Positions 32,264-40,573 of a stretch of 55,278 nucleotides of DNA are shown here, in pieces. Below the pieces are notes generated by a model. The model did no database searches, had not been told where the DNA came from, and was given only the letters and a program-made list of their open reading frames with translations. The stretch's first letter is position 1. The number at the start of each line of letters is the position of its first letter. The stretch lies in NCBI GenBank assembly GCA_002305725.1, contig DBQM01000059.1, positions 50,085 to 105,362 on the forward strand. The letters run 5' to 3'. The stretch comes from Ruminococcus sp. UBA1394 (GTDB lineage: Bacteria; Bacillota; Clostridia; Oscillospirales; Ruminococcaceae). The position numbers were made by a program, and so were the translations under genes.

Positions 32264-33483
32264 TATTCATCCTCCGTATCGTCGTATTCGTCAGATTCGT
32301 CTTCCCCGTCCTCATCATCTTTATCTTTATTTTTTCCATGATTTACAAGAATTACAGCAACTATGATTATAACTGCCGCACCTGCAATACAGATTCCGGC
32401 AATAACCCCCGGTTTAAGACCCTTGTCCTCTGAACTGTTTTTCTCTGCTGTACTGCCGTCGTCCTCCGGTTCATCAATCGGAACAAATGACACTTCACTT
32501 TCGGTACAGTAGGTCTGTGCATAGCTGCCTGTGTAACCCATTACAACAAAATTTTCGTCGGCAACTATCTGGTCTTCGTCATCTGTATGGAAACCGAATG
32601 CGCTGTAACCGATTGAAGTTACAGTTGCCGGAATTGTAACAGATGTCATGCCGGTTGAGCAGAAAGCAGCCTGTCCTATCTCGGTAAGGGGCGTCGGAAA
32701 ATCAATCATTTCCAGCGACTCACATTTATAGAAAGACGCATTTCCTATCTTCTGGAGATTTTCCGGCAGCGTTACATCTTTAAGTGCAGTACAGCCGGAA
32801 AACATAAAGTTGCTCAGCGCCGAAAGATTAGCAGGCAGTACTATTGATTCAAGGGAAGTACATTCAGCGAACGCAAAATTTCCCACAAATTCAACGCTTT
32901 CCGGAAATGTTATTTCTTTAAGGTTTGAACACATTGCAAAAGTGCTTGCATTTATTGCCACAATACCGTCAGCAACAGTATATTTCTCAGGATTTTTTCC
33001 GGCAGGATAAGCCATGATGGCGAGTCCGTCCCTGCCGACTATTGCACCGTCGCTGTCAGTCGTGTATATCTCATTTTTATCATTTACCTTAAACTCCATA
33101 AGTGAAGTACAGCCGTAAAACGGGAAATATCCGAAATCGGAAAGATTTTCGGAAATAGTTACTTCCGTAATTTTATCATTCAGATAAAATGTGTAATCAC
33201 CCAGTCCCTTTACGGTATAGCCGTCAATTTCCTCGGGGATTTCGACTTCGGTGTCACTTCCGGTATATTCTTCCAGAAATGCGACCTTGTTTCCGTCGTC
33301 ATATACCTGAACAGAATATTTATAATCACCGCTTGTTATGTAATCATTTTCTTCTGCTCCGGATTCTTCTTCAATCGGCTCATCGTTCAGGGCGCTTTCT
33401 TCAGCATAAACCGTCAGCGCAAGACATGATACCGCAGCAGAAGCCGCTAAAATCAGCGCTGTAATTCTTTTTGTAAACTTCAT
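32263..33483 (-). CDS. Surface BspA-type LRR protein with C-terminal membrane anchor
   Basis: The 406-aa product starts with a signal peptide (RITALILAASAAVSCLALTV), followed by an acidic linker, about nine LRR_5 repeats, a Ser/Glu-rich spacer, a membrane helix (GVIAGICIAGAAVIIIVAVI) and an unusual strongly acidic cytoplasmic tail (DKDDEDGEDESDEYDDTEDE). The tail is the opposite in charge to that of its neighbour. A frame extends up to 33543, but GGAG six bases before 33483 and the signal peptide fix the start. glmS ends 52 bases upstream with no T-run, so read-through from glmS is likely. Confidence 0.85.
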   Translation of the reverse strand: MKFTKRITALILAASAAVSCLALTVYAEESALNDEPIEEESGAEENDYITSGDYKYSVQVYDDGNKVAFLEEYTGSDTEVEIPEEIDGYTVKGLGDYTFYLNDKITEVTISENLSDFGYFPFYGCTSLMEFKVNDKNEIYTTDSDGAIVGRDGLAIMAYPAGKNPEKYTVADGIVAINASTFAMCSNLKEITFPESVEFVGNFAFAECTSLESIVLPANLSALSNFMFSGCTALKDVTLPENLQKIGNASFYKCESLEMIDFPTPLTEIGQAAFCSTGMTSVTIPATVTSIGYSAFGFHTDDEDQIVADENFVVMGYTGSYAQTYCTESEVSFVPIDEPEDDGSTAEKNSSEDKGLKPGVIAGICIAGAAVIIIVAVILVNHGKNKDKDDEDGEDESDEYDDTEDE

Positions 33484-33504
33484 AGTGTACTCCGTTATTT
33501 TTAT

Positions 33505-33528
33505 CTGCCGCAGATCACTCCGCGGCAG
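33505..33528. repeat. Hairpin between glmS and the LRR gene
   Basis: CTGCCGC, 10 bases, GCGGCAG. On the minus strand it is followed by ATAAAAATAA, so it is not a terminator for glmS. It may stabilise or separate the two messages. On the plus strand it is followed by AATGTTTTTATT. Confidence 0.6.
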
Positions 33529-33535
33529 AATGTTT

Positions 33536-35356
33536 TTATTCAACTGTTACTGATTTGGCAAGATTTCTCGGCTTGTCAACGTCGTTGCCTTTCAGGACTG
33601 ACGTATAATAAGCAATAAGCTGCAAAGGAACAACAGCAACCATAGGCATGATAATATCGTCGATATCCGGCAGACCGAATTTATAGTCTGCAACGTCCTT
33701 TTCCGGAGTGTAGCCGTCACGGCACACCATTATTACCTTAGCACCTCTTGCCTTGACTTCCTTGATATTGCTTACTGTCTTTTCAAACAGTGCTTTCTGT
33801 GTTGCAACTGCGATAACAGGCATACCGTCAGAAATAAGGGAGATAGTACCGTGTTTAAGCTCTCCTGCGGCATATGATTCGGAATGGATATAGGATATTT
33901 CTTTAAGCTTTAAGGAACCCTCCATACTCAGAGCATAGTCAAGTCCTCTGCCTATATAAAGCAGGCTGTCGGCAGTAATAAGTGAGGAGGCGATATACTG
34001 TGTATCTTCCTTGTTTTTGAGTAATTCCTCGATATAATCCGGTGTCTGCTGCAAAAGCGAAGTAAGTCTGCGGCACTCTGTTTCGTCAATGGCGTCAACT
34101 GCCAGCGCAAGTTCAAATGCCAGCAGGTACATAACAGCGATCTGCACCATATATGCCTTTGTTGAGGCAACTGCGATTTCCGGACCGGCATGGGTATATA
34201 TCAGCATATCCGCTTCTCTTGCGATAGAGCTGCCCTTTGCGTTTACGATAGCAAGAGTCTGTGCGCCCAGCTGTTTTGCAAGTCGCATAGCCGCAAGACT
34301 GTCAGCAGTTTCGCCGGACTGTGATATTACAATTACCAGATCCCTGTCTGTAACAAGGGGTTCACGGTATCTGAACTCTGACGCAATGTCAACTGTTACC
34401 GGAACTCTTGCAAGCTTTTCAATGACGTATTTTCCGACAAGTCCGGCGTGCATTGCAGTACCGCAGGCAACAACATAAATCTGATTGAAGTCCCTGAGCT
34501 TTTCAGGAGTGATACCACATTCCTCAAGATTCGGCAGACCGTCTGTTATTCTCGGGGAAATAGTTGTTTTTATAGCTGTCGGCTGTTCGTGTATCTCTTT
34601 GAGCATGAAATGCTCATATCCGCCTTTTTCTGCGGCGTCCATATCCCAGTCGGCAGTTTTAAGTTCCTTCCGGATTTCCTTTTTATGCTTGTCGTAAAAC
34701 TTTACGCCGTCCTTGTCAAGTTTTGCTATCTCATCATGTTCAAGCAGATAATAGTCCTTTGTATACTTTAAAATTGCCGGAACGTCTGAGGCAATAAAGC
34801 TTTCTTTTTCTCCTACGCCGACGATAAGCGGACTTTCTCTTCTGACAGCATAAACCACGTCCTTGAAATCAGAAAAGACTATTCCAAGCGCAAACGAGCC
34901 TTCAACCTCGCTCATAACTCTGACGATTGTGTCAAGAGGATTGCCGTCATAGTAATAGTCAAGGAGCTGTGCCACAACTTCCGTATCAGTTTCGCTCTGG
35001 AATTCACGTCCCTGCGCCACAAGGAAATCCTTCAGCTTTTTGTAGTTTTCGATAATGCCGTTGTGAACTATTGTTACTCTCTTTCCGCTGTGAGGGTGAG
35101 AGTTGATGTCAGAGGGTTCGCCGTGAGTTGCCCAGCGTGTGTGACCGATTCCGGCGTGACCGGAAGGCTTGTATGTATTTTCCATTTTTTCTTCAAGGTC
35201 TTTAAGTCTGCCCTTGGACTTTGCAACCTTTATTTCTCCGTTGTCAAAAACCGCTATTCCGGCAGAATCATAACCTCTGTATTCCAGCTTTGAAAGTGCA
35301 CTCATAAGAACGTCGGTACATTCTCTCGGACCGACATAGCCAACTATTCCGCACAT
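33536..35356 (-). CDS. glmS: Glutamine--fructose-6-phosphate aminotransferase
   Basis: GlmS makes glucosamine 6-phosphate for cell-wall precursors. The chosen start gives 606 aa and puts the catalytic N-terminal Cys directly after Met (MCGIVGYVGPRECTDVL). The glutaminase domain runs to about residue 235, followed by two SIS domains (e.g. GTAMHAG, SQSGETADSLAAMR) and the C-terminal DKPRNLAKSVTVE. An in-frame ATG at 35398 would add 14 residues in front of the essential Cys and is rejected. The usual ribosome site GAAAGGAG lies 34 bases upstream, with a seven-pair hairpin in between (35363-35382). No glmS ribozyme was found. Confidence 0.95.
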   Translation of the reverse strand: MCGIVGYVGPRECTDVLMSALSKLEYRGYDSAGIAVFDNGEIKVAKSKGRLKDLEEKMENTYKPSGHAGIGHTRWATHGEPSDINSHPHSGKRVTIVHNGIIENYKKLKDFLVAQGREFQSETDTEVVAQLLDYYYDGNPLDTIVRVMSEVEGSFALGIVFSDFKDVVYAVRRESPLIVGVGEKESFIASDVPAILKYTKDYYLLEHDEIAKLDKDGVKFYDKHKKEIRKELKTADWDMDAAEKGGYEHFMLKEIHEQPTAIKTTISPRITDGLPNLEECGITPEKLRDFNQIYVVACGTAMHAGLVGKYVIEKLARVPVTVDIASEFRYREPLVTDRDLVIVISQSGETADSLAAMRLAKQLGAQTLAIVNAKGSSIAREADMLIYTHAGPEIAVASTKAYMVQIAVMYLLAFELALAVDAIDETECRRLTSLLQQTPDYIEELLKNKEDTQYIASSLITADSLLYIGRGLDYALSMEGSLKLKEISYIHSESYAAGELKHGTISLISDGMPVIAVATQKALFEKTVSNIKEVKARGAKVIMVCRDGYTPEKDVADYKFGLPDIDDIIMPMVAVVPLQLIAYYTSVLKGNDVDKPRNLAKSVTVE

Positions 35357-35362
35357 ATTATC

Positions 35363-35382
35363 ATGTGATTTGCATAAAAGCA
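35363..35382 (-). promoter_or_regulatory. Hairpin between the Shine-Dalgarno and start codon of glmS
   Basis: Minus-strand GATTTGC-TTTTAT-GCAAATC. It folds out 20 bases between GAAAGGAG and the ATG at 35356, leaving about 12 bases of effective spacing. Confidence 0.55.
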
Positions 35383-35447
35383 AATCTACTCCTTTCATTC
35401 GTTTCGTTCATATGTGTACCAGACCATAAGGTGTGATTTTCTTTTAT

Positions 35448-35476
35448 ATTATATCATATAACAGCTCAAAATGCAA
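35448..35476 (-). promoter_or_regulatory. Promoter of glmS
   Basis: Minus-strand TTGCAT (35471-35476), 17-bp spacer, TATAAT (35448-35453) with an extended TGA before it. Confidence 0.65.
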
Positions 35477-35562
35477 CAGATTTAGTTTCTGATATGTGGA
35501 AGATATGTGAAAAACTGCTAAAAGATTATTCACCAGGCGGCTGAAAACTGCTGTTTGGACAG

Positions 35563-35601
35563 AAAAAAGGCTGCTGCACCGTCTGAAACGATGCAGCAGC
35601 C
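35563..35601 (-). terminator. Terminator of the rubredoxin gene
   Basis: Minus-strand GGCTGCTGCATCG-TTTCAGA-CGGTGCAGCAGCC then TTTTTTCTG. It is the longest GC-rich stem in the window. Confidence 0.9.
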
Positions 35602-35611
35602 CGGGATTTTA

Positions 35612-35773
35612 TCAGTCAGCAGGACTGAACATATCCTTTCCTACTCCGCATACCGGACAAACCCAGTCATCCGGAATGTCCTCAAAAGCTGTACCCGGAG
35701 CAATACCTGAATCAGGGTCGCCCACCTCAGGGTCGTAAATATATCCGCATGGATCACACTGATATTTCTGCAT
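35612..35773 (-). CDS. Rubredoxin, 53 aa
   Basis: A small iron protein with one Fe(Cys)4 centre, used in electron transfer to peroxide- or oxygen-reducing enzymes in anaerobes. The 53-residue product begins MQKYQCDPCGYIYDPEVGDP. It has the two ligand pairs CDPCG (C6, C9) and CPVCG (C39, C42), and the conserved aromatic core Y4, Y11, Y13 and W37. AAGGAGAG lies eight bases before ATG. It stands alone between glmS and purB and ends at a strong terminator. The second residue of the first pair is followed by proline rather than the more usual Val-Cys, a minor variation. Confidence 0.95.
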   Translation of the reverse strand: MQKYQCDPCGYIYDPEVGDPDSGIAPGTAFEDIPDDWVCPVCGVGKDMFSPAD

Positions 35774-35904
35774 AATTAATCTCTCCTTGTGATTATTTCC
35801 GGAATATCCGGATAAAATTTATACCTTTATAATAACACCATATCACCTCTGTGTCAAGACAATACAGATATTATAAAATAAATATAAAAAATCCGCCTGT
35901 AAAA

Positions 35905-35934
35905 TTGACATTTCATGCTTGAATATGCTATAAT
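35905..35934 (+). promoter_or_regulatory. Promoter of purB
   Basis: TTGACA (35905-35910), 18-bp spacer, TGC then TATAAT (35929-35934). It leaves a 5' leader of about 185 bases. Confidence 0.7.
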
Positions 35935-35969
35935 AAATTGTTACGTACAACTTATTATAATTTATTAAA

Positions 35970-36050
35970 TGCCCTTGCAGATATGCAAAGTAAGCTTTGC
36001 TCCCTGCATATCGGGCAATTATATCATAAAATCATAGATTTTACGATATA
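35970..36050 (+). promoter_or_regulatory. Structured 5' leader of purB, two hairpins
   Basis: Hairpin 1 (35970-36017) has TGCCC/GGGCA closing, GATATGCA/TGCATATC inside, and an alternative inner stem GCAAAG-TAAG-CTTTGC that competes for the same GCA. Hairpin 2 (36020-36050) is TATATC-TAAAATC-ATA-GATTTTA-GATATA, AT-rich with no T-run. I do not recognise a known purine, PRPP or ppGpp riboswitch. No ORF is present in 35774-36126. Confidence 0.5.
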
Positions 36051-36126
36051 AAACAAGTGTTAATATTTATAAACCTGTACATATTAATAACGGTAACAGA
36101 TTTTTACAAAAAGGAGTTAAACTTTT

Positions 36127-37563
36127 ATGAGTAATACAAACAGCTATGAAAGTCCTTTCTGCACCCGCTATGCCAGCGAGGAAATGCAGTATATTTTTTC
36201 AGCCGACAAGAAATTTTCAACATGGCGCAGACTCTGGGTCGCACTTGCAAGAGCTGAAATGAAGCTTGGTCTTCCGGTCACACAGGAACAGGTGGACGAG
36301 CTTGAAGCAAACATCGACAATATCGACTATGAGTATGCCGAAAAAGAAGAAAGAATAGTCCGCCACGACGTTATGGCGCACGTTCACACCTACGGCAAGG
36401 CTTGTCCGAAAGCCGACGGCATTATCCATCTTGGCGCAACATCATGCTATGTGGGCGACAACACCGATGTTATTATTATGCGTGACGCTCTTAAAGTTAT
36501 TCGCAGAAAACTTATAAATGTTATTGCTAATCTTTCTGATTTTGCAATGAAGTATAAGGATATGCCGTGTCTTGCCTACACTCATCTCCAGCCGGCACAG
36601 CTTACAACAGTCGGCAAGAGAGCAACTCTCTGGACAAACGAGCTGCTTATGGACTTAACTGAAATCGAGCGCAGAATTTCTGACCTTAAACTGCTTGGCT
36701 CAAAGGGTACTACAGGTACACAGGCGTCATTCATGGAGCTTTTCGAGGGCGATACAGACAAGATAAAACAGCTTGAAAAGATGATTGCCGAAGAAATGGG
36801 ATTTGACAGCGTTGTACCTGTTTCCGGTCAGACCTATTCAAGAAAGGTTGACAGCTTTGTGGTAAATTCCCTTGCAGGCATTGCTCAGTCATGCAGCAAG
36901 TTCTCAAACGATATGAGAATACTCCAGTCCTTCAAGGAAATGGAAGAGCCTTTTGAAAAGACTCAGATAGGTTCTTCAGCTATGGCATACAAGAGAAACC
37001 CGATGAGAAGCGAGAGAATCACTTCCCTTTCAAGATACCTTATGATAGACTGTCTTAATCCGGCGTTCACAGCAGGTACACAGTGGTTTGAAAGAACTCT
37101 TGACGACTCCGCAAACAAGAGAATCTCCGTTGCAGAAGCTTTCCTTGCGGCAGACGCAATCTTAAACATCATGATAAACGTTACAAGCGGCATGGTTGTT
37201 TATCCGAAGATTGTACGCAGAAGAGTTATGGCTGAACTGCCTTTCATGGCAACTGAAAACATCATGATGAGCGCAGTCAAAAAGGGCGGCAACAGACAGG
37301 AGCTGCACGAAAAAATCAGACAGTACTCAATGGAAGCCGGCAAAAAGGTCAAGGAAGAGGGACTGGACAACGACCTCTGCGAAAGAATCCTTGCAGACCC
37401 TATGTTCATGATTACAAAGGAAGAAATGGACGATATCATGAAGCCTGAGAATTTCACAGGCAGAAGCGCTCAGCAGGTTGAGGAATTTGTCAATGAATTT
37501 GTAAAGCCGATACTTGACGAAAACAGGGACATTCTCAACGAAAAATACGAAATGAAGAACTGA
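36127..37563 (+). CDS. purB: Adenylosuccinate lyase
   Basis: PurB cleaves adenylosuccinate to AMP and fumarate, and SAICAR to AICAR, in purine synthesis. The 478-aa protein belongs to the fumarase/aspartase superfamily. Residues HDVMAHVHTYG and HLGATSCYVGDNTD supply the catalytic His region, THLQPAQLTTVGKR follows, and the mobile signature loop is GSSAMAYKRNPMRSERI. Length is normal for the 475-residue form found in Clostridia. AAGGAG precedes ATG by eight to nine bases. It is monocistronic behind a structured leader. Identification is certain. Confidence 0.97.
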   Translation: MSNTNSYESPFCTRYASEEMQYIFSADKKFSTWRRLWVALARAEMKLGLPVTQEQVDELEANIDNIDYEYAEKEERIVRHDVMAHVHTYGKACPKADGIIHLGATSCYVGDNTDVIIMRDALKVIRRKLINVIANLSDFAMKYKDMPCLAYTHLQPAQLTTVGKRATLWTNELLMDLTEIERRISDLKLLGSKGTTGTQASFMELFEGDTDKIKQLEKMIAEEMGFDSVVPVSGQTYSRKVDSFVVNSLAGIAQSCSKFSNDMRILQSFKEMEEPFEKTQIGSSAMAYKRNPMRSERITSLSRYLMIDCLNPAFTAGTQWFERTLDDSANKRISVAEAFLAADAILNIMINVTSGMVVYPKIVRRRVMAELPFMATENIMMSAVKKGGNRQELHEKIRQYSMEAGKKVKEEGLDNDLCERILADPMFMITKEEMDDIMKPENFTGRSAQQVEEFVNEFVKPILDENRDILNEKYEMKN

Positions 37564-37617
37564 TACGGCAATATTTGTGAAAAACCAATGAAAAAACAGC
37601 AAATATGCAAAAATCAC

Positions 37618-37646
37618 TTGACATTATGATTAAATAATCATATAAT
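37618..37646 (+). promoter_or_regulatory. Promoter of secD-secF
   Basis: TTGACA (37618-37623), 17-bp spacer, TATAAT (37641-37646). The spacer holds the palindrome ATGATT-AAAT-AATCAT. A hairpin CCGGCAT...ATGCCGG (about 37659-37686) follows in the leader. Confidence 0.7.
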
Positions 37647-37711
37647 TATAAGTAACTGCCGGCATAAAAATGCTTGTTGATGCCGGATAAAAAAACATAG
37701 GAGGTTTGAAT

Positions 37712-39115
37712 GTGAAATATGCAAAGAAACCGGTATTCTTCATTGTCTTTGCGCTGATTCTCGCTTTTGCCGCATCTGTTATTTTCGGATTTTCAACACA
37801 GTACGGCGATGTTGAAACAGTACGCATAAAGGGCGTTGAGGATATCCGTCTGGGAATAGATATTCAGGGCGGTGTTGACGTTACGTTTGTTCCGGCAAAC
37901 GGCGCTGACGCTACTGACGATCAGCTTGACTCTGCTCTTGAAGTTGTAAAGCTCAGACTTGCTTCGCTTAACATCAATGACAGCGAGGTTTATGAAGATT
38001 CTGAAAATGACAGAATCATTGTAAGATTCCCGTGGCAGGCAGGAGAGGAAAACTTTGACCCTGAGGCTGCCGTAAAGGAACTCGGTGAAACAGCTATGCT
38101 GACTTTCAGAGTCGGCACAGACACCAACGAGGACGGCACTCCGGCAGGAGATGTTGTACTCCAGGGTAAGGACATCAAAAAGGCAGAACCCCTCAGACAG
38201 GCTGAGGAAGACGGTACATACAGCTACGTTGTATCTCTTGAACTTTCAGATACAGCCGCTGATACATTCTCTGCCGTAACTTCAACAATGGCAGGAACAG
38301 GCGAATCTATTTCAATCTGGATGGATGACGAAATGATTTCAGCTCCTACCGTAAACGAGGCTATCACTGACGGCAAGGCTGTTATTTCAGGTGACTTTGA
38401 CGCTGACAGTGCAAAGAGCCTTGCTGACAAGATCAATTCGGGTGCGCTTCCTTTCAAGCTTGAAACAGCAAGCTTCAAGACAATTTCCCCGACACTGGGT
38501 ACAGGCGCTCTGAAAGCTATGATCATAAGCGGTCTTATCGCTTTTGCGTTTATCGCAGTCTATATGACAATTCTTTACAGAGTTACAGGCGTTGTTGCCG
38601 CTATCTCTATTATCGGACAGGTTGCCGTAACACTTGCCTGCATCTCAGGCTGGTTCGGATTCATGGCAAGCTCAACTCTCACAATTCCGGGTATTGCCGG
38701 TATTATACTGACTGTCGGAATGGGTGTTGACGCAAACATCATCACCGGCGAACGTATCAGAGAGGAACTGCGTTCAGGCAAGAGCCTTGACTCGGCGCTG
38801 AAATCCGGTTACAAGAGAGCGTTCTCCTCAATCTTCGACGGAAACCTCACAAGCCTTATCGTTGCCGTTATCCTTATGGGTGCGTTCGGAACTCCGGACA
38901 GCCTGCTGGCTGGTGCATTCAACAAGGTTCTCAGCCTGTTCGGTATCGGCGCTACAACTGAGGGTGTTATCTACTCATTCGGTTTCACACTCCTCATTGG
39001 TACACTTATGAACTTTGTAATGGGCGTGGGTGCGTCAAGACTGATGGTTTACTCACTTTCAAGATTCAAGATCTTCAGAAACAAGAAGCTTTACGGAGGT
39101 GAGGGCAATGAATAA
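37712..39115 (+). CDS. secD: Protein translocase subunit SecD
   Basis: SecD works with SecF as a proton-driven factor that pulls secreted proteins out of the SecYEG channel. The 467-aa protein has a first membrane helix (PVFFIVFALILAFAAS), the motif RLGIDIQGGVDV, a large extracytoplasmic P1-like domain, and five C-terminal helices containing GMGVDANIITGERIREELRSG. The preferred start is GTG at 37712, seven bases after AGGAGG. A TTG at 37706 is too close to that site. It overlaps secF by eight bases. No yajC is present. Confidence 0.95.
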   Translation: MKYAKKPVFFIVFALILAFAASVIFGFSTQYGDVETVRIKGVEDIRLGIDIQGGVDVTFVPANGADATDDQLDSALEVVKLRLASLNINDSEVYEDSENDRIIVRFPWQAGEENFDPEAAVKELGETAMLTFRVGTDTNEDGTPAGDVVLQGKDIKKAEPLRQAEEDGTYSYVVSLELSDTAADTFSAVTSTMAGTGESISIWMDDEMISAPTVNEAITDGKAVISGDFDADSAKSLADKINSGALPFKLETASFKTISPTLGTGALKAMIISGLIAFAFIAVYMTILYRVTGVVAAISIIGQVAVTLACISGWFGFMASSTLTIPGIAGIILTVGMGVDANIITGERIREELRSGKSLDSALKSGYKRAFSSIFDGNLTSLIVAVILMGAFGTPDSLLAGAFNKVLSLFGIGATTEGVIYSFGFTLLIGTLMNFVMGVGASRLMVYSLSRFKIFRNKKLYGGEGNE

Positions 39116-40040
39116 TAATGTTTATGATTTTTCATCAAAGAAGAAAATCTGGTTTCTCATTCCTCTCGTACTGATTGTTGTTATTGCAGTATTTACGATT
39201 ATCAGAGGCGTTGAAGTCGCAATCGAATTCAAGGGCGGTACAATCATCTCATACTCTCACGAGGCTGACTGTGATGTATTCTCCGTTCAGAAGGATATCG
39301 AGGATCTGCTCAGCACTCCTGTTACTATCCAGGAGGGTGAAAGCCTTTCAGGAAATGCAGACACATTCTCAATTTCATTCAGCTATGACCAGGGTCTTTC
39401 AGCTGAAAAGCAGAATTCACTGACAAGTCTTCTCCAGGAAAAATTCCCGGACGCAGGCATTGAACAGCTTGATTCAAACGATGTAAACCCTACATCAGGA
39501 CGTGAGTTCTTTATCAAGTGTATCATCGTTTCAATCCTTGCGGCACTGCTTATCCTTCTTTATATTGCTTTCAGATTCAAGCAGATAAGCGGCTGGTCTG
39601 CCGGTGTTTGTGCGGTTATCGGTCTTATTCATAACCTTGTGTTTGTATTCGGTACATTCGTAATCTTAGGCTACGAGATCAACGCAAACTTCATTGCGGT
39701 TATCCTTACAATTTTAGGTTACTCTGTAAACGATACAATCGTTGTTTACGACAGAATCAGAGAAAACAAGAAAATTATGAAGAAAGCCTCTGTTGCTGAG
39801 CTTGTAAATGTAAGTACTGCTCAGTCGCTCAGACGTTCTATCAGAACTTCCATCACAACAGTTTCAACAATGATTATAGTAACCGTTGTTGCTTATATAT
39901 TCGGTGTAAGCTCAATTCTCAGTTTCTCAATTCCAATGATTGTAGGCATGGTTGCCGGAACATATTCAAGCCTGTTTGTTGCATCACAGCTCTGGGTATG
40001 GTGGAATGAAAAAAGACAGGGTAAGAAAAAGAAGAAATAA
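39108..40040 (+). CDS. secF: Protein translocase subunit SecF
   Basis: The 310-aa partner of SecD has the first helix (WFLIPLVLIVVIAVFT), the EFKGGTIISYS motif, and the C-terminal helices with VNDTIVVYDRIRENKK and SITTVSTMIIVTVVAYIFG. The start at 39108 is inside the end of secD, with GGAGG eight to nine bases upstream, so the pair is translationally coupled. The C-terminus is very basic (KRQGKKKKK). A terminator follows at 40052-40079. Confidence 0.95.
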   Translation: MNNNVYDFSSKKKIWFLIPLVLIVVIAVFTIIRGVEVAIEFKGGTIISYSHEADCDVFSVQKDIEDLLSTPVTIQEGESLSGNADTFSISFSYDQGLSAEKQNSLTSLLQEKFPDAGIEQLDSNDVNPTSGREFFIKCIIVSILAALLILLYIAFRFKQISGWSAGVCAVIGLIHNLVFVFGTFVILGYEINANFIAVILTILGYSVNDTIVVYDRIRENKKIMKKASVAELVNVSTAQSLRRSIRTSITTVSTMIIVTVVAYIFGVSSILSFSIPMIVGMVAGTYSSLFVASQLWVWWNEKRQGKKKKK

Positions 40041-40051
40041 TGTAAAAAATG

Positions 40052-40079
40052 AGGACGTCCGATAGGGCGTCCTTTTTGT
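40052..40079 (+). terminator. Terminator of secDF
   Basis: AGGACG, 10-base loop, CGTCCT, then TTTTG. It ends 13 bases before the MITE-like element. Confidence 0.75.
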
Positions 40080-40092
40080 TTGTCGAAAAAAC

Positions 40093-40272
40093 TTAAGGCA
40101 ATACCGCACAATTATTGTCGTGCAGATGCGCAGTCAGATTTTTTGTCAGATTGCATAAAAAACTCGCAGGCATACTGGCGTATGTCAAGAGATTTTTGCG
40201 TGATTTGACGGAAAAGCTGCAAGCAGATGTGCGGCAAAGGCGTCAGCCGTTAATTGTGCGGTGTTGCCTTAA
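40093..40272. mobile_element. MITE-like element, 180 bp, with 22-bp terminal inverted repeats
   Basis: The left end TTAAGGCAATACCGCACAAT and the right end TTGTGCGGTGTTGCCTTAA are inverted copies, matching at about 20 of 22 positions. The 135-bp inside has no transposase. An accidental 71-aa frame crosses the right end. Another right end of the same element lies at window base 1, and a probable relic at 48447-48463. It is non-autonomous, and which transposase moves it is unknown. Confidence 0.8.
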
Positions 40273-40458
40273 GACAATACAGCACAGGGAACGTACAAAC
40301 CCCTATGCGTTTATGCTTATAAACATATAGTACAATATTTATTATACATTGTCAAGTATTTTAGGAGAATTCGTTGAAGTAATATTTCATTTATTTAAGC
40401 CAAATATCTGATGCATCTTTTTAAATCATTTAAATTTTGCCAATTGTATTTTCAGGTA

Positions 40459-40487
40459 TTGACATCTGAAAAACATAGTGCTATAAT
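40459..40487 (+). promoter_or_regulatory. Promoter of the ATP-grasp operon
   Basis: TTGACA (40459-40464), 17-bp spacer, TATAAT (40482-40487). Perfect consensus. The stretch 40273-40458 between the MITE and this promoter shows no gene. Confidence 0.75.
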
Positions 40488-40513
40488 ACAGGTATAATAA
40501 ATTTTGAAGCAAG

Positions 40514-40550
40514 GGCGCTCCGGTAATCTGGAGTGCCTTTTTTGTTTTTT
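40514..40550 (+). terminator. Leader terminator inside the 5' UTR of the ATP-grasp operon
   Basis: GGCGCTCCGG-TAAT-CTGGAGTGCC, a ten-pair stem with a four-base loop, then TTTTTTGTTTTTT. It lies between the promoter and the first start codon, so the operon must be read through it. Confidence 0.85.
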
Positions 40551-40573
40551 AATGAAAAGAGGAGTGAAAAAAC

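Noticed and set aside
35357..35560. glmS ribozyme
   Set aside because: I looked for the conserved core in the glmS leader and did not find it. The leader is AT-rich with only a short hairpin.
37706..37711. TTG start for secD
   Set aside because: It directly abuts AGGAGG. The GTG six bases later has normal spacing.
40115..40330. 71-aa frame in the MITE-like element
   Set aside because: It crosses the right end of the element into unrelated sequence and lacks a ribosome site, so it is a by-product of the repeat, not a transposase.
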